This document shows, piece by piece, positions 60,533 to 64,000 of a stretch of DNA of 64,000 nt (the stretch's first letter is position 1; every line of letters starts with the position of its first letter). The position numbers and the translations under genes are program-made. This stretch comes from Vermamoeba vermiformis. Lineage: Eukaryota; Tubulinea; Echinamoebida. The notes below the pieces were generated by a model, which did not search any database, was not told where the DNA came from, and worked only from the letters and a program-made list of their open reading frames with translations. The DNA lies in contig JBEWZL010000013.1 of NCBI GenBank assembly GCA_045837725.1, forward strand, positions 186,001 through 250,000, read 5' to 3'.

Positions 60533-60692
60533 CTAAAATAAATTGTAAATATCTTTTTGTACCACTCTGCCTGTGTTTATTCTGTGGCAATTGAACTGTT
60601 GGCATTTTGAATTCGAGCTCTTCGAATCCTTCACGGTGTCGCCAAACGAGTGCCTTATCGATCCAAGTCCTTTCACTTAACCCAAAGGTTTC

Positions 60693-62791
60693 TCACACGT
60701 TGAATTTATCAGCGATCCAACTGGGCCAAGCATTCACTGGCACATTCTCTTCCAATGCACGGTCGTACATGGCCGTGGCTGACAGTGATGTGCCGAGTGG
60801 TTGGCGCTGAATGCTCGCAGTTAATTTGCTGCCCAACACTAGCGAACAGAAGTAGTCTTTGCGAATAGCTTCAAGCTCATCAGCGAGCGACACTTGATTC
60901 AAACTCGATGCGCGCAGCTCTTGAAGGCGTGCACGGCGCAATTTGAACTGCCTGAGTGCATTGTCTACCTTCTCATTCATCTCTTCCAATTCACTCGCGC
61001 ACGTCGCTTGCACTCGTTGCAGTTCTTCAGCGAGAAATTCAGCTTGGGCCAAGTGTGCCTCTTGTGCTTCTTTCTGCGTGCGAATAGAGCGGCGCAGTTC
61101 AGCGATCAACACGCGCGGATCATCAGTGCTGCTGCGTGCCTCGCGTGCCTCTTTCAAGCTTTGCACTTCACCGTCCAAGCGCAGTGCTTCACTCGCAGCC
61201 ATTTCACTCTCTTGGCGCACCTCGCGCAGTTTGGCTTCACTGACGCGCAGCTCTTGATGCAACTGACTCATTTCGTGCTCGAGTTTAGTCTCTTGTTTGA
61301 ACAACTCGTCGAACTTTTGTTTCTGCTGCTGAATCTCTTGTTCGTAAATGTCCTGTGTGGTGGCGTAGAGCTGAATCTCGTGCTCTTGTTCATTCACTGC
61401 GTCATTCAGCGCAATCATCTCTGGATTCTGTGCCTCTGCTTCGCGTTCCAATCGTTCTTGTTCGCGGCGTTGTGCCTCGAGACTTGGCAACTCTTTTTTC
61501 AACTGCTCCAATAGCTGCTCTTTCTTCTTAATCTGCTCTTCACGTGTGTGCAACAGTTCAGTGCGCTCTTGTTCGATTTGTTCGCGTGTCTTGGGCTTGG
61601 TGACGATCACGGGCACTTCTTCACCACCCTCGCGCTGCTCACCGCGGTAGTCGTGAATGATCACTGGTGCAATGGAGTCGCGTCGCTCTTCATTAGTCTC
61701 GCGCACATTCATCTCCTGGCCCAACAGATTCAAGCTCTCAGGGAACATGTCTGCGCCCTTGTTGCGCTTCATGAAGCCGAAGAAGCCCTTCTTGTCCTTC
61801 TTCTTCTCTTTGCTGCTCGTGCTCGCACCGCTCGTGCTCTCCAACGAGTCCACACTGCTGCGCAATGACGTGTCCTGTGAGGCAGTGGTCAGTGTCTCGC
61901 TCTCTGCTTGTTCACGCAGCTCTCGCTCGCGGCGCTCTTGTTCGCGTCGTTCACGCTCTGCCTGTCGCTCTGCCTCGCGCTTCAATCGTTCTTCACGCTT
62001 CTTAGCGCGCTCTTGTTCACGAGCCTCGCGCTCTCGTCGCGCACTCTCGCTCTCACTCTCGCCCTCTTCACTCACTTCAGGCACTGCCTCTTCGTCGAGT
62101 GGGGCAGGTGCTGACTCCACACTCACGGGTTTGATCTGCGGTCGTTCCCAGTTCTTCTTCCACAGCAGCAGCGCATTCACCCAATGGCGCGCATCAGCTG
62201 CACTCTCAGCCTCCAAGTGCCACACGCGCGTGCTGGTCTCGATGTCAAATGACTGGCCCTCCATCACGCGTGCCCTGTCAAGTGTCAACACATCGCTTTG
62301 ACAGGTGTCACATGTCAGAGTGTCACTTACGTCGTCATCTGCGTGAGATCGATCGAGTTGATCGGTCGTTCATCGCCGTTCTCGTGATAATAGGCCAGGG
62401 AATTGCCGACCAGGCGAAAATATCTGCGACGCCACGACTTAAGGCCTTTCTCGCCTTGTTTTTTCAAGTAGCCCTTCATCTTGAACACCATGCGCGACTT
62501 GGAGGGTGAAGGTGGTGCGTCGAGCTTCGGATTGATATTTGACGGTGCACTGAGCACTGCAGGCTGAGGGTTGGATCCGCTGTCTGAGTGTCCATTCACC
62601 GCGCCGTTGTTCAGCTCTGCAGTGTCGAGTTGCATCGAGCTCCTCTTGCTCGTGTTCGCGCTGTTCGTAGCACTGTTGCTGGCACTGATATTCGCTTCAC
62701 TCGCTGCACGGCTCAGTGGAGGGACAACACGTGGTTCTGGGATCGGATCTGTGGCTTTGGGCTCGATAGGAATAGCTTGATTTATTTGCAT
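60693..62791 (-). CDS. PH domain protein with long coiled coil
   Basis: Two exons (62331-62791 and 60693-62274), about 680 residues. After a Ser/Ala/Pro-rich N-terminus, the PH domain (about residues 108-210) reads KGYLKKQGEKGLKSWRRRYFRLVG with the terminal Trp in DARHWVNALL. A highly charged Arg/Glu coiled coil fills residues about 240-610, broken by a Ser/Gly and KKDKKGFFGF stretch. A short conserved-looking end (PVNAWPSWIADKF) closes the protein. It could be a membrane-linked scaffold. An alternative model joins it to the small upstream ORF at 62880-63107. Confidence 0.8.
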
Positions 62792-62879
62792 TGGTGATGT
62801 TAGTGGCTAGTTCTTTGAATTTTACTAGTCCTGTCTTTATACGCACACTAAAATATTCAAAAAAATCTTGCATTAATAA

Positions 62880-63107
62880 TTAATTAAATATACCAACAAT
62901 TAACACGGACCTAAATTCTTTGCATTTGTTATCATAATCGACATCAACAGGTGTTTGTGGTTTTTCTATTAATTGTTTCATGCGAATCTTCAACGATTGA
63001 AATAGAAGGGAAATCTGCGTTGCACTTTCCACAGTAAGCTCGGCATCGAGCAACTGTTCGACTTCAACCAATTCTTTAAATGCCTTATCTAGATCTGCTT
63101 TTGTCAT
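62880..63107 (-). CDS. small helical ORF, separate gene or first exon of the PH protein
   Basis: 75 codons from ATG to TAA, predicted as two amphipathic helices (VEVEQLLDAELTVESAT, SLLFQSLKIRMKQLIEKP). If an intron starts at 62910 (GTCCGT) and ends at the TTTTAG near 62861, the frame continues for about 20 residues and then misses the frame of the downstream PH protein by one base. It may be a stand-alone small protein or the N-terminus of the PH gene. Confidence 0.4.
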   Translation of the reverse strand: MTKADLDKAFKELVEVEQLLDAELTVESATQISLLFQSLKIRMKQLIEKPQTPVDVDYDNKCKEFRSVLIVGIFN

Positions 63108-63223
63108 GTTGTAAGTGTTGTGCTCATATTGAATGGTCAGTCACACTCAAATTTCATCGCGTTAATTGAAAATTTCTTTTTTGTACAAATTAGGCAAGTG
63201 TTTACAAGAGCAAGGGTGGCTCG

Positions 63224-64000
63224 TTATTTCTTGGCTACAGTCTGCCCAGCTTGAGCGAGCACGAACCACTCGTTGCGGCACTTGACAGCATGACGTCGCA
63301 CGAGTCGTTTCTTGTCGTCGAGTGCCTTGCTGAGTGCATTGAGCACCGCGCTCTTGAACGGCGCAATCTTGACATAGGCGAACTTGGAGCACTCGGTCAG
63401 GCAGTCGAGCGCTATCACACGCATCTTCATCTCGGGGTGATGCACCGCTAGACGCAGCAGATGCGGCACCATCTGCTCAGCGTGCTCCTCCATGATGCGC
63501 GGCACTTCAATGTTGAGCAAGCAGATGAGTGACACGATGGAGTGCGAGACGGACGACAGATCTGCAGTCGCTGTGCCGGCTGTGAGCTGCGCGGCCATGG
63601 AGTTGAGCGTGTTGAACAGCACGGGCAGTATCGCACTGAGGTCGTTGAGCAGCACATCCACGGGCAGCTGCGACATGAGCTGCGACCAGGCCAGCAGCAC
63701 AATGTTGTAGTGACTCGCAGAGCTCTGTTGACTGGTGGTCATCTCTTTCATCAGCATGGGCACTTCATAGGTGAAGGTCTTCTGTCGGTAGAGCTGCTTC
63801 TTGTTGGGCATGATCTCGTTCAAGGTGATCTCGCGACTCAGCAGCGAGGACTTGACATCTGCGCTGTGTTGGTGCGCGGGCTGTTCGATCAGTTGAATCA
63901 CTGTCACGTGATCGTGTTGCAGCAGGGCACTGAAGTTGAGTGCTGCAAACTGTGCGAGATTGAGATCTGGATTGCGCAACAGACCAATCACGTGCTGCCA
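63224..64000 (-). CDS. MMS19: MMS19 C-terminal part (5' end outside window)
   Basis: An open frame of at least 258 residues runs to the window edge. HEAT-type helices end in EMKMRVIALDCLTECSKF, LNALSKALDDKKRLVRRHA and KCRNEWFVL, the conserved C-terminal MMS19 signature that docks to CIAO1/CIAO2B. MMS19 delivers iron-sulfur clusters to nuclear enzymes such as XPD and DNA polymerases. No intron is seen in this part. Confidence 0.88.
   Translation of the reverse strand, partial: WQHVIGLLRNPDLNLAQFAALNFSALLQHDHVTVIQLIEQPAHQHSADVKSSLLSREITLNEIMPNKKQLYRQKTFTYEVPMLMKEMTTSQQSSASHYNIVLLAWSQLMSQLPVDVLLNDLSAILPVLFNTLNSMAAQLTAGTATADLSSVSHSIVSLICLLNIEVPRIMEEHAEQMVPHLLRLAVHHPEMKMRVIALDCLTECSKFAYVKIAPFKSAVLNALSKALDDKKRLVRRHAVKCRNEWFVLAQAGQTVAKK

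Noticed and set aside
60894-62301. Several long plus-strand frames over the PH coiled-coil gene
   Set aside because: They are antisense shadows of the Glu/Arg-rich coiled coil, with no splice logic or domain.

Overview
The window is nuclear DNA from a unicellular-type eukaryote with a very compact, intron-rich genome. Genes sit 40-450 bp apart on both strands. Almost every gene is split by short GT-AG introns, mostly 45-130 nt, with donors of the GTAAGT/GTACGT type and a CTAAC-like branch site 10-25 nt before the acceptor. TAA, TAG and TGA all end reading frames, so the standard code is used. The gene set (Furry, GCN2-type kinase, tetraspanin-like protein, METTL16, LIN9, PP2A B'', MMS19) fits a free-living protist such as an amoebozoan or a relative of opisthokonts. 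I cannot place it more precisely. I see no prokaryotic features, rRNA, tRNA, CRISPR arrays or intact mobile elements.

Layout. 1-1763: a small ARF-like GTPase (5' end cut by the window) and a tryparedoxin/nucleoredoxin-like protein. 1764-5640: an unresolved stretch with intron-like signals and a duplicated, inverted exon fragment, but no recognisable gene. 5641-11344 (minus): an F-box/EF1A-like fusion, a calponin-homology coiled-coil protein and a second F-box protein. 11715-22455: a PP2C phosphatase, a GCN2-like eIF2-alpha kinase, a long Pam16/TIM16-like protein and a GPR107-like seven-TM protein. 22671-29225: a giant unrecognised protein with a Lys/Ser-rich tail. 29459-33299: a tetraspanin-like protein, ribosomal eL15, DPM2 and a PH-HMA fusion. 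33472-42516: a Furry homologue. 42661-52639: a Tyr/Gln-rich protein, a deoxynucleoside kinase, clathrin light chain, SEC13, a two-TM protein, a PP2A B'' subunit and an FtsH-type AAA protein lacking the peptidase. 52732-64000: a ZC3HC1/NIPA homologue, a uL11-CCCH fusion, METTL16, LIN9, a PH coiled-coil protein, a small coiled-coil ORF and the C-terminus of MMS19.

The genes do not form a pathway cluster. They are mostly housekeeping genes for secretion (SEC13, clathrin light chain, DPM2), translation and stress (eL15, GCN2) and nuclear or genome maintenance (LIN9, MMS19, ZC3HC1, METTL16). Several divergent pairs share intergenic gaps of only 92-370 bp, so common promoters are likely.

The most interesting items are unusual domain fusions (F-box with EF1A-like, PH with HMA, uL11-like with CCCH finger), very small splicing units (a candidate 22-nt intron and an 11-nt exon), introns placed in or directly after start codons, and several genes whose conserved frame resumes after a net +1 nucleotide. 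All exon models were worked out by hand from splice signals and protein homology, and individual boundaries may be off by a base or more.
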